Shown here: positions 54,288 to 62,408 of the stretch, piece after piece | Numbering within the stretch: position 1 is the first letter of the stretch | How the letters are laid out: every line of letters begins with the position of its first letter | Origin: Desulfosporosinus sp. FKB | GTDB taxonomy: Bacteria; Bacillota; Desulfitobacteriia; Desulfitobacteriales; Desulfitobacteriaceae | DNA: 64,000 nucleotides | Reading direction: 5' to 3' | Assembly (NCBI RefSeq): GCF_002196705.1 | Contig: NZ_NADJ01000033.1 | Span: 124,001-188,000 of the forward strand | Made by a program: the position numbers and the translations under genes | Notes under the pieces: generated by a model | Database searches by the model: none | What the model was told of the DNA's origin: nothing | What the model saw: only the letters and a program-made list of their open reading frames with translations

Positions 54288-54824
54288 ATGGCTAAAAAAG
54301 TATTGGTGCTATCCGCCAGCCCGAGAAAAGGCGGGAATTCCGATCTGCTTTGCGATCAGTTTATACTTGGTGCAAACGAAGCAGGAAATCAGACCGAAAA
54401 GATTTTCTTGCGAGATAAAAAGATTGGCTACTGCACCGGCTGTGAGTCGTGCTATGCCAGCCATAAGTGTGTTCAGAACGATGACATGGCGGAAATATTA
54501 GAAAAAATGATTCGTGCAGAAGTTATTGTCATGGCGACACCGGTTTACTTCTATACAATGAACGCTCAGATGAAAACGTTGATTGATAGAACGGTCCCTA
54601 AATATCAAGAAATCACTGGCAAGGAGTTCTATTTCATTGTTGCAGCTGCCGACAGCAGTGAGCAGGCCATGGAAAGGACAATTGACGGTTTTCGCGGATT
54701 TACGTTATGTCTGAACGGTGCAAAAGAAAAGGGTGTTGCCTACGGTGTTGGCGCATGGCATAAGGGTGACATTAAGGGCAGCGAAGCTATGCAGCAGGCC
54801 TTTGAAATGGGGAAGAATGTATAA
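54288..54824 (+). CDS. NADPH-dependent FMN reductase / iron-sulfur flavoprotein type
   Basis: 178 aa flavodoxin fold. SASPRKGGNSD (FMN phosphate loop, about 9-19), a Cys cluster CTGCESCYASHKC (about 46-58) and TPVYFYTMNAQMKTLIDR. Reduces quinone-like or other electrophilic substrates (family knowledge). Operon with the MerR gene. Confidence 0.9.
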   Translation: MAKKVLVLSASPRKGGNSDLLCDQFILGANEAGNQTEKIFLRDKKIGYCTGCESCYASHKCVQNDDMAEILEKMIRAEVIVMATPVYFYTMNAQMKTLIDRTVPKYQEITGKEFYFIVAAADSSEQAMERTIDGFRGFTLCLNGAKEKGVAYGVGAWHKGDIKGSEAMQQAFEMGKNV

Positions 54825-55012
54825 AAAAAGAATCGCCACTTACTTTATTCGATAAAGACTTTTGGCATTATTCTCATGGCCGTTGAAGAGACTAAATAAA
54901 TGGTTTTAGAAAGATGAAATAGCCGATTATAAGGTATCTAATGGGGATTGGTATTTCTAAGCACATCCAAATTATTGATAAGAAGTAATCTTATTGAAGG
55001 AGTCATTAGGTA
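54825..55012. other. no intact gene
   Basis: AT-rich DNA with multiple stops in all frames; nothing supportable. Confidence 0.4.
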
Positions 55013-55454
55013 ATGCCTATAACCGAAACAGCTAATCAAAACTATGAAAAATTGTTTCCAAATCATAAGAACACTACCAATCAGGATACCAGAATGGAGA
55101 AAGATTAAAAATCCAAAATGAGATCGTTGGAGCAGAAGTAATTGATAAGATGTATGAAAATTCTCCAGAAAGCCAGATTCATATTCAAAACTATTTATCT
55201 GCAAACTGTTTTGGAGATTATTATACAAGAAATGGACTTGATATTAAGACAAGAGAACTGCTTACGTTTTCCATCTGATTGCTATGGGGGGATGCGAACC
55301 ACAGGCAAAAGGGCATATAATGGCAAACTTAAATGTAGGAAATGATAAACAGCTTTTATTAAAGGTTGTTACAAATCTGCTGCCCTACCTCGGTTATCCA
55401 AGAACATTAAGCGCAATCAGTTATTTAAATGAGATGATTCCAGAGAGTAAATAA
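55013..55454 (+). pseudogene. carboxymuconolactone decarboxylase-like gene, frameshifted
   Basis: From ATG 55013 the coding sense changes frame several times: an N-terminal piece, then FGDYYTRNGLDIKTRELLTF, then GGCEPQAKGHIMANLNVGND and LLPYLGYPRTLSAISYLNEM to TAA 55454. Together these make an AhpD/CMD-family protein. The catalytic-type Cys is present but the frame is broken at least twice. Confidence 0.75.
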
Positions 55455-55510
55455 AAGAGAAGGATAGCAAATGAGTGAAGTAAATGAATGTTATGAGAGG
55501 GGTAAAAAAA

Positions 55511-56614
55511 ATGTCCAGTAAAGTATACTTTGTAAATCTGCGGGCAAGATCAGACAAGGAAAATAAAATTAGCAAAATCAGAACTTTATTTGATCGTGCG
55601 GGTTTTAACGAGCTCATTCAAAAGGATGATCTCACAGCCATTAAATTACACTTCGGTGAACGCGGCAGTGATGGCTTTATTAGTCCTCTTTATGTGCGTC
55701 AAGTGGTGGATAAAATTAAGGAAAAGGGTGCTAAACCCTTTCTAACTGATACTAATACGCTCTACGGCGGAAGTCGGCATAATTCGGTTGATCATTTGCA
55801 GACTGCCTTGGAACATGGTTTTGATTATACGGTTACAGGTGCACCAATTATCATAGCTGATGGGCTGCGCAGTGATAATATTACTGAAGTAGAGATTAAC
55901 CAAAAGCATTTTAAGAACGTAAAGCTGGCTAAAGATATAGTGAATGCTGACAGTGTAATTGTCATGACTCACTTTAAGGGGCATGAGATGGGTGGCTACG
56001 GTGGGGCCATAAAAAATCTTGCCATGGGAGGTGCACCATCGGTTGGCAAAAAAGAGCAGCATGGTACCAAGATTATAGTCGATCAAGATAAATGTATTGG
56101 CTGTGGTGAATGTAGTGAAGTTTGTCCAGAACAGGCGATCACTGTGAATGAGAAAGCACAAGTTGACTTGGATAAATGTATCGGCTGTGGCGAGTGTCTA
56201 ACCGTTTGTCCAGTCAAGGCCAATGGAATCGATTGGCAGACAGACTTAGAAGCTTTTCTTGAACGGATGGCTGAATATGGATATGGCTTTGCGAAGGTAC
56301 ATGAAAACCGTATCGGTTATATAAACTTTCTCATAAATATCACTCCTGATTGTGATTGCGCATCTTGGAGCGACGCACCAATTGTTCCTGATATCGGTTT
56401 TTTAGCCTCCACTGATCCTGTAGCTCTTGACCAGGCAAGCTATGATCTGGTTAATAAACAGATTGGATTCTCTGGCTCTCTCCTTTCTTGCAATCATGAA
56501 TCCCGTGCGGATAAGTTCAAAGGTTTGCGTTCCTATATTGACGGTACTATCCAGATGCGACATGGTGAAGAAATCGGTATGGGCAGCCGGGATTATGAAT
56601 TAATCGTCCTGTAG
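55511..56614 (+). CDS. DUF362 protein with two [4Fe-4S] clusters
   Basis: 367 aa. DUF362 N-terminal part (LHFGERGSDGFI, DTNTLYGGSRHNS, THFKGHEMGGYGGAIKNLAMG) with inserted ferredoxin motifs CIGCGECSEVCP and CIGCGECLTVCP near residues 195-245. Function unsettled; probably electron transfer. ATG 55511 after GAGAGGGG; the frame opens at 55484. Confidence 0.9.
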   Translation: MSSKVYFVNLRARSDKENKISKIRTLFDRAGFNELIQKDDLTAIKLHFGERGSDGFISPLYVRQVVDKIKEKGAKPFLTDTNTLYGGSRHNSVDHLQTALEHGFDYTVTGAPIIIADGLRSDNITEVEINQKHFKNVKLAKDIVNADSVIVMTHFKGHEMGGYGGAIKNLAMGGAPSVGKKEQHGTKIIVDQDKCIGCGECSEVCPEQAITVNEKAQVDLDKCIGCGECLTVCPVKANGIDWQTDLEAFLERMAEYGYGFAKVHENRIGYINFLINITPDCDCASWSDAPIVPDIGFLASTDPVALDQASYDLVNKQIGFSGSLLSCNHESRADKFKGLRSYIDGTIQMRHGEEIGMGSRDYELIVL

Positions 56615-56741
56615 TTTGTTCTCAATGAACCGATTCCAAGGCCTATCTTAGAATTGTAGGAAGAGGCTAGTCTCAAAATTATTATCCGGAAAATATAAGG
56701 TAAAGATTGCCAAAGAACTCCTCAAATTAAACACTAGAAAA

Positions 56742-56780
56742 CTACAGACATATTAGAGTGATATTCTAATATGTCTGTAG
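56742..56780 (+). terminator. terminator after DUF362 gene
   Basis: 15-bp perfect stem CTACAGACATATTAG/CTAATATGTCTGTAG with 9-base loop. The rest of 56615-56915 is empty. Confidence 0.75.
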
Positions 56781-56915
56781 TCTGTAACTTTAAAATGGAT
56801 AAGTAATAAACTTCTTATCCCAGTTGATCCGGTCGGACAATAATAAGAATAGTCGTTAATAGCCTAAAAAAGATGATAGAAAAATGACAATGAAAACTAG
56901 TATAGGAGAAGCTCG

Positions 56916-58187
56916 ATGAAAAAAGTTTTATATTATGATTGTTTTTGTGGAATAAGTGGAGATATGAATTTAGGTGCCTTACTGGATTTGGGAGTGGAGG
57001 AAGATTACTTAAGACACGAGTTATCTAAACTTAATTTAGAAGCTGAATATGAGTTCCAGGTAAAAAAGGATAATAAAAAAGGAATAACTGGAACTAGGGT
57101 GGATGTTTTATTAAAAAATGCAGCACATACTCATCAAAATGAGCACCATCATAATGGCCATCACCATCATGAAGCACCTACCTCCCATGAGTCTGATAAT
57201 TACCACACCCATCATGTTCATAGAAATTTAAAGGATATTGAAACTATAATCATAAACAGCAGTCTGAATAATAGGGTAAAAAAGTTAAGTTTGGCTATCT
57301 TTATGAAGGTTGCAGGGGCTGAGGCAAAGGTTCACGGAAAGCCTTTACATGAGGTGCATTTCCATGAGGTTGGGGCAGTTGACTCTATTGTTGATATTGT
57401 TGGGGCTGCAGTGTGCATAGATTACCTGAAGGTTGATAAAATTATGGCCTCGTCAGTTCAAGTGGGCGGAGGTTTTGTCAAATGTGCCCATGGAATTATT
57501 CCCGTTCCTGCTCCGGCAACTGTTGAGATTTTAAAGGATATTCCTGTGAAATCCGGCATAGTGCCTTTTGAAACAACGACTCCTACGGGAGCAGCAATAC
57601 TGGCGGCAAATGTGGCAGTGTTTACAGATCAAATGGACTTTTCAATAGAAAAGATAGGCTACGGGATAGGCCATAGAGAGCTTGAGATCCCAAACGTTTT
57701 AAGGATATATCTTGGCTACGAAAATAAAGACGTCACGAGAGAAGATCAATATATATTGGAAACCAATATTGATGATATGAACCCGGAACTCTATGGCTAT
57801 ATTGAAGAAAAACTTTTTGCAGAAGGGGCTTTAGATGTATATAAGACTGCAATTAGTATGAAAAAGGGCAGGGCCGCCACAAAACTTAGTATATTGGTTA
57901 ATGAGGAAAATGAGAAAAGTGTTCTCGACATAATTTTTCGAGAAACCACTTCCATTGGTGTGAGAAAATATAAGGTCGAAAAAATTATGCTGCCAAGGGA
58001 TTTCGAAAAGGTTTGCACGCAGTATGGAAATGTAACTATAAAAAATGCTTATTATCAAGGGGAAAAGGTTAAATATAAGCCAGAGTATGAAGACTGCAGA
58101 AGAATAGCAATTGAGAAAAATATACCGATTGCCAGGGTATATCGAGAAGTATCTAAAATGATGGAAGGTGGTAATTATGATAAATGA
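56916..58187 (+). CDS. larC: nickel-pincer cofactor biosynthesis protein LarC
   Basis: 423 aa. N-terminal YYDCFCGISGDMNLGALLDLG, a His-rich insertion (about residues 68-103, HHHNGHHHH) for nickel, HFHEVGAVDSIVDIVGA and TTTPTGAAIL. LarC inserts Ni into the pyridinium bis-thiocarboxylate of the lactate racemase cofactor. Single uninterrupted frame, whereas some homologues are made by frameshift (LarC1/C2). Confidence 0.95.
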   Translation: MKKVLYYDCFCGISGDMNLGALLDLGVEEDYLRHELSKLNLEAEYEFQVKKDNKKGITGTRVDVLLKNAAHTHQNEHHHNGHHHHEAPTSHESDNYHTHHVHRNLKDIETIIINSSLNNRVKKLSLAIFMKVAGAEAKVHGKPLHEVHFHEVGAVDSIVDIVGAAVCIDYLKVDKIMASSVQVGGGFVKCAHGIIPVPAPATVEILKDIPVKSGIVPFETTTPTGAAILAANVAVFTDQMDFSIEKIGYGIGHRELEIPNVLRIYLGYENKDVTREDQYILETNIDDMNPELYGYIEEKLFAEGALDVYKTAISMKKGRAATKLSILVNEENEKSVLDIIFRETTSIGVRKYKVEKIMLPRDFEKVCTQYGNVTIKNAYYQGEKVKYKPEYEDCRRIAIEKNIPIARVYREVSKMMEGGNYDK

Positions 58188-58222
58188 TTTAATAGTCACT
58201 CTGAAATTCCAAGGAGGAAATA

Positions 58223-58969
58223 ATGAATAAGGCCGATATAAAAAAACTGCTGCTAGATGTGAAGAACGGCGAAATAGAAGTCGAAGCAGCCTTGGAAAAA
58301 ATCGAAGATTTACCTTATAAGGACTTGGGGTTTGCTAAAATAGATAATCACCGGGAACTAAGGGTAGGATATCCTGAAGTCATCTATTGCGAAGGTAAAA
58401 CAGTCGAACAAGTAAAAAATATCATCGAATTCATGCTGACTAAGGAAAATAATATATTAGCAACCCGGGCTAACGAGAAGATGTATGAAGCAGTAAAAGC
58501 TGTCTGTCCAGAGGCCAAATATAACCCTCTAGGAAGGACAATCACCTTCAGAATGCGTGAAGAAGTGCTCACCGATAGTTATATTGCCATTGTGGCAGCA
58601 GGAACTTCTGATATGCCCGTAGTGGAGGAAGCGGCAGAAACAGCAATCCTTCTGGGCAATCGTGTGGAAAAGATTATGGATGTGGGAGTTGCTGGCATTC
58701 ATAGACTTTTCTCTAAGATAGACATTATTCGAGGGGCAAAGGTAGTTATTGTAGTTGCAGGCATGGAAGGAGCCCTTGCCAGCGTTATCGGAGGACTAGT
58801 AGATAAACCCGTCATTGCCGTCCCTACGAGTGTTGGTTATGGGGCAAACTTTGGTGGTCTTGCGGCTTTGTTATCTATGCTGAATAGTTGTGCAAGTGGC
58901 ATTACAGTCGTTAATATTGATAACGGCTTTGGCGCAGCTTATAGCGCAAGTATAATTAATAAATTATAA
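58223..58969 (+). CDS. larB: nickel-pincer cofactor biosynthesis protein LarB
   Basis: 248 aa with AIVAAGTSDMPVVEEAA and VVAGMEGALASVIGGLVDKP, the PurE-like core of LarB, which carboxylates and hydrolyses nicotinic acid adenine dinucleotide. 35 bp after larC. LarE and LarA are not in this window. Confidence 0.96.
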   Translation: MNKADIKKLLLDVKNGEIEVEAALEKIEDLPYKDLGFAKIDNHRELRVGYPEVIYCEGKTVEQVKNIIEFMLTKENNILATRANEKMYEAVKAVCPEAKYNPLGRTITFRMREEVLTDSYIAIVAAGTSDMPVVEEAAETAILLGNRVEKIMDVGVAGIHRLFSKIDIIRGAKVVIVVAGMEGALASVIGGLVDKPVIAVPTSVGYGANFGGLAALLSMLNSCASGITVVNIDNGFGAAYSASIINKL

Positions 58970-59016
58970 GAGAATATGGCAATTTACCTTTGTCTACTAA
59001 TGATTGGAGAGTGATT

Positions 59017-59172
59017 ATGGGAAGCATGATTAAAAGAATTCTAAACATTGGAGCGCCTTTTGGCTTCGAAAATGGAAGTCTTGGAAGACTGATTGTATTA
59101 AGCGTTGTCTCAATGTTTGAAACCGCATCAATTGCAGCTAATTCGCGCAGGGTGGCTCTGAACTACAACTGA
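59017..59172 (+). CDS. 51-aa protein, unknown or truncated
   Basis: ATG 59017 after TTGGAGAG. Reads MGSMIKRILNIGAPFGFENG, then LIVLSVVSMF. No family recognised. 47 bp downstream of larB; perhaps the truncated start of a further cofactor or transporter gene. Confidence 0.4.
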   Translation: MGSMIKRILNIGAPFGFENGSLGRLIVLSVVSMFETASIAANSRRVALNYN

Positions 59173-59246
59173 CTTCACACGCCGTTGCCCTATATCAATG
59201 AAGCAACGGCATAAGTTAAATAACAGAATTTGAGGAGTTGATTCTA

Positions 59247-59651
59247 ATGAACAAGCAAGAAAATCCTAGTGTATTCCCAATGGGGAACGAACTGCCGGAA
59301 ATGTTCAGTAAATTTTTTATCGGGCAGGCATATTTACAGCCGCTGACTGACAAAGGCGGCCCGATTGCGAATGTCACCTTTGAACCTGGATGCCGGAACA
59401 ACTGGCACATTCATCATAAAGGCGGACAAATTCTCCTTGTAACCGGCGGTAAAGGCTGGTATCAGGCGTGGGGCGAACCAGTTCGGGAACTGAATCCAGG
59501 CGATGTGGTAAACATACTTCCTGAGGTAAAACACTGGCACGGGGCGGCAAAGGACATCTGGTTTTCCCATCTGGCCGTCGAAGTTCCGGCAGAGGGAGCT
59601 TCCAACGAATGGCTGGAAGCTGTAAATGATGAAGAATACAACAAACTTTAA
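59247..59651 (+). CDS. cupin-domain protein
   Basis: 134 aa single cupin: motif 1 NWHIHHKGGQILLVTGGKG and motif 2 NPGDVVNILPEVKHWHG, giving His/Glu/Gln-type metal ligands. Related cupins accompany carboxymuconolactone decarboxylase proteins; a broken copy of such a gene lies 4 kb upstream. ATG 59247 is 9 bases after GAGGAG. Confidence 0.9.
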   Translation: MNKQENPSVFPMGNELPEMFSKFFIGQAYLQPLTDKGGPIANVTFEPGCRNNWHIHHKGGQILLVTGGKGWYQAWGEPVRELNPGDVVNILPEVKHWHGAAKDIWFSHLAVEVPAEGASNEWLEAVNDEEYNKL

Positions 59652-59830
59652 TGACTGACGGAAGAAACCTGTATTATCGGTTAACTTATCTGCAGTTATA
59701 CTATCTTTCTGGCTTAATCAATCGACTGTAACGCGATACTTGATTTTTGGAATATTATTGGAGATATTTCAGCTTCATTAGAATTAAGTTTTTATGGCAT
59801 TAAAAATATATTGATCTTTAGTAAGATGTT

Positions 59831-59852
59831 ACGGGGTCGTAGAAGACCCCGT
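59831..59852. terminator. terminator between cupin and micropeptide genes
   Basis: ACGGGGTC/GACCCCGT, 8-bp GC-rich stem between convergent genes. Confidence 0.65.
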
Positions 59853-59868
59853 TTAATATCTGATTTTT

Positions 59869-60018
59869 CTAGAAGATTACGCCAAGTGCAATAAGAATCA
59901 AAATAGCAATGGCAATAATGCCTGCACCTAAGCATGAGCCACCCATACCATAACCTGATCCGCCGTAACCCATGCCATAGCCCATACCCATACCCATACC
60001 ATAACCCATTCCGTACAT
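59869..60018 (-). CDS. Gly/Met/Tyr-rich YjcZ-like micropeptide
   Basis: 49 aa from ATG 60018 behind GGAAGGAGG. The N-terminal half is repeated GMGYGMG, then a single hydrophobic helix AGIIAIAILILIALGVIF at the C-terminus. Such peptides resemble the YjcZ/SscA group found in spores of Bacilli. The frame extends to 60108 without RBS. Confidence 0.7.
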   Translation of the reverse strand: MYGMGYGMGMGMGYGMGYGGSGYGMGGSCLGAGIIAIAILILIALGVIF

Positions 60019-60038
60019 CAATTTTCCTCCTTCCTTAA

Positions 60039-60149
60039 TTAAAATACGATACCCATTGCAATAAGCAGAAGAATAATTACTACGACAATACCAATACCAG
60101 CTCCCCATCCGAAGCCACCAGCAGCTCCATCTACACCACCGAATGCCAT
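60039..60149 (-). CDS. single-TM micropeptide
   Basis: 36 aa from ATG 60149, about 8 bases after AAAGGAGG. Gly-rich start (MAFGGVDGAAGGFGW) then helix IVVVIILLLIAMGIVF. 20 bp upstream of the preceding leftward micropeptide gene, likely one operon. The C-terminal half nearly matches the broken gene at 60578. Confidence 0.65.
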   Translation of the reverse strand: MAFGGVDGAAGGFGWGAGIGIVVVIILLLIAMGIVF

Positions 60150-60155
60150 GTGCAT

Positions 60156-60577
60156 TTCCTCCTTTATTAAGAGATAGTACATATTATGCACAAGCATTAG
60201 CGCATGGAACAATATGGTAACTTTTAAAGTGTCTTTTTTTAGAACAAGTAATGTAATATTTATTTACTCTCTGTAATCTTGCTTGGAAATCGAACGTAAT
60301 GAACCGGACTTTTCTCTGGCAAATTATACTGGCTCAGTTGGTACTCCGTTCATAGTACGATTTCCCTACGTTAGAAAAAAATTGAGATGAAAGAAAGAAA
60401 AATTAATCGCTATGCTTTTGCTCTTTCAAAGTGGATAGGTTTTTATCGCTTTTTATTGTGTCTTAATATATCATTTTTTGAACTCCGAGCGTTAAAGCTA
60501 GTAACATGTCTTCTAGATTACCATATTATGTATTACATAGATCAAGATGGAAAAATACTATTAAGGTAAGGGAGGAT
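60156..60577. other. spacer between divergent micropeptide clusters
   Basis: A 60-codon frame at 60387 lacks an RBS and is not convincing. Probably holds the divergent promoters; none assigned. Confidence 0.35.
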
Positions 60578-60694
60578 ATGTAATAAGCATTCGGAGGAGC
60601 AGGTGTAGATGTTTGTGTCCCTAACTTCATACTGGGTATTGGAATTGTAGTTGTTATCATTCTTCTGCTTATAGTTATGGGCATTGTATTTTAA
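60578..60694 (+). pseudogene. broken single-TM micropeptide gene
   Basis: After GGGAGGAT an ATG (60578) is followed at once by TAATAA; in that frame the coding continues as AFGGAGVDVCVPNFILGIGI and ends VMGIVF at TAA 60694. It closely resembles the 60039-60149 peptide. A small indel after the start would explain it. Confidence 0.6.
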
Positions 60695-60728
60695 TCTATA
60701 ATCATATTTTTGCAAAGGAGGATATACT

Positions 60729-60902
60729 ATGTTCGGATACGGAGTAGGTCATTACCCCAATATTTCCCCGGTGGGTGCACCACCACACATCGGACCTGTT
60801 ACAACCTGTTGTAGACCTTTGCCAGTTGTTCCTGTCTGCACAGGCGTAGGCATTATTTTTATCGCAGTTCTTATTTTAGTTGCCTTAGGAGTTATTTTCT
60901 AG
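60729..60902 (+). CDS. 57-aa single-TM peptide with Pro/Cys-rich head
   Basis: ATG 60729 after AAAGGAGG. Head MFGYGVGHYPNISPVGAPPH with CC and one further Cys, then a C-terminal helix IIFIAVLILVALGVIF like the neighbouring micropeptides. Sporulation-associated role is inference. Confidence 0.68.
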   Translation: MFGYGVGHYPNISPVGAPPHIGPVTTCCRPLPVVPVCTGVGIIFIAVLILVALGVIF

Positions 60903-60953
60903 CTTAATTAGTAAAATATAAATAATAACTACAGTATAAAAGGAGGGATTCCT

Positions 60954-61031
60954 ATGTGGTGGGGCCGCGGATGGGGGTTCGGCTTTGGTTGGCCTTTCTT
61001 TGGTTTTGGATTTTTCCCCTGGTGGTGGTAA
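60954..61031 (+). CDS. 25-aa Trp/Phe/Gly peptide
   Basis: ATG 60954 after AAAGGAGGG. The peptide begins MWWGRGWGF and ends FPWWW; it has seven Trp, seven Phe and seven Gly. Strong RBS, own terminator and position in a micropeptide cluster support expression. No family known. Confidence 0.55.
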   Translation: MWWGRGWGFGFGWPFFGFGFFPWWW

Positions 61032-61074
61032 TAAAATTTCTTCGACGCTTTATTGTTCTTATCACTAAAGAAAG

Positions 61075-61098
61075 AACCGTGCTTTTCGGAGCACGGTT
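61075..61098 (+). terminator. terminator of the rightward micropeptide cluster
   Basis: 9-bp stem AACCGTGCT/AGCACGGTT with TTTTCGG-type loop and short T tail. Confidence 0.75.
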
Positions 61099-61122
61099 TT
61101 GCAACATGTATTTTGGCCAAAT

Positions 61123-61254
61123 TTATAAAGTCATATTATCCAATGGATTATATTTTTGAAACTGCTCCAGCTTTTCATCAGTTGACCAATAAAGGTATTT
61201 TTCAAATGTTGTAATAGTTAGATGTCCCAATTGCTCCCGTAGTGAAGCCGTGAA
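61123..61254 (-). pseudogene. possible phage-type recombinase C-terminal remnant
   Basis: A 43-codon minus-strand stretch reads SLREQLGHLTITTFEKYLYW and ends at TAA 61123. The LGH...TT..KYL pattern resembles the C-terminus of tyrosine recombinases. No upstream domain. It lies 150 bp from the right duplication copy. Confidence 0.4.
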
Positions 61255-61403
61255 GTTAAAAGACCTATTCTATTGAAGAACGTTTTCAAAAAGCGTCTTA
61301 CCTTGCTAAAATCGGTAATAGTCGCTTTTGCATTTGGCTAAAAAAGATGTGTAATATTAACATTAATATTACTAAAAGCGTATTTGGAATTAAATTTAAC
61401 CTC

Positions 61404-61941
61404 TGCAACCACAGAGAGGAATGTAAAACGTCTCATGGCTGTAGTAGATGATCTAATGGCCCTTTATGATGAAAATGAAAAGTTGGAGACCGTTCCCATT
61501 AACCTGCAGGGCATGTTTGAATCAATTTTAAGTGAACTTCGTCCTCTGTTTGATGATAAGCAAATTAAAACGGAACTTCAATGTGGTCTTAAAACGGTTT
61601 TTTATGGGAATCATGTTTTACTTTATCGAGCCTGTTTCAATCTGGTGGAAAATGCGGCGAAATACAATAAAGGCTGAGGAAAAATACTGATTGAAACGAA
61701 GGCAGATGATAAAGTTGGGCAAATTATCATAACCGATACAGGCAATGGAATTCCAGCAGACGAGCTAGAACAGATTTTTGAACCGTTTTATCGTGTGAAC
61801 AAATCACGCTCGCGAAAAGAGGGCGGGGCTGGACTTGGATTGTCCATAGTTAAAACAATTATCGAGAAGCATGGATGGGAAATCTCTGTTCACAGTACAT
61901 TGGGACATGGTTCAGTATTTACAATATCATTAAGCCTGTAA
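61404..61941 (+). pseudogene. 5'-truncated duplicate of the histidine kinase
   Basis: Encodes the kinase from just after the H-box helix to the stop, 98% identical to 52506-53043, but with TGC to TGA after AAKYNKG and no sensor, TM or H-box. Non-functional. Confidence 0.92.
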
Positions 61942-62005
61942 TTTAAAATGATACTATGGCCTTTTATTATATTGGCATTAATTTCTGTCTCAGTGACCGC
62001 TAGTA
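61404..62005 (+). repeat. 602-bp direct duplication, right copy
   Basis: Offset of exactly 8898 bp from the left copy throughout. Confidence 0.95.
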
Positions 62006-62267
62006 TTTATAACAGACATTATCAATCCTACCAATCTATAAAGAATTATTGTATAGAGTTCTTGGAAAGAATGAAAGACAAGACTTTTATAACAATGATC
62101 AGGGTAAGAAAGTTACCTTTCTCCAGATGACCGGAGAATCATTTATAATGTTGAAGGTGGGGGAACTTAACGTACTTCCATTATTGTGTCTTCCCAGAAA
62201 AAAAGTGAGATTCAATTCTGCTAAAGATCTATTAGGTTACTTCATATGGGGATTATTTAAGCTATAA
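61948..62267 (+). pseudogene. kinase-downstream gene, frameshifted
   Basis: Starts MILWPFIILALISVSVTASI, an N-terminal membrane or signal segment, and runs on to about residue 40; the coding sense then appears to shift near 62050 into the frame YRVLGKNERQDFYNNDQGKK ... ending at TAA 62267. This is the fuller version of the gene cut off at 53050. Family unknown. Confidence 0.45.
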
Positions 62268-62281
62268 AAAATCACTCCGTT

Positions 62282-62325
62282 AAAAAGGCTGAAGCCCTTG
62301 GTATAAAAGGGTCTTCAGCCTTTTT
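62282..62325. terminator. bidirectional terminator
   Basis: 13-bp stem AAAAAGGCTGAAG/CTTCAGCCTTTTT, T-run on the plus strand and A-run giving T on the minus strand; between convergent genes. Confidence 0.85.
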
Positions 62326-62408
62326 TCTTCCTAGTCCGGATTGTTTCTTTAACTCAATTCACTTTAATAAATCCTTCTAGTTTAACAGTGAAAAATATTG
62401 TTAAATCA

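Noticed and set aside
60387-60569. 60-aa frame between micropeptide clusters
   Set aside because: No RBS, unremarkable composition, and it covers the expected divergent promoter region.
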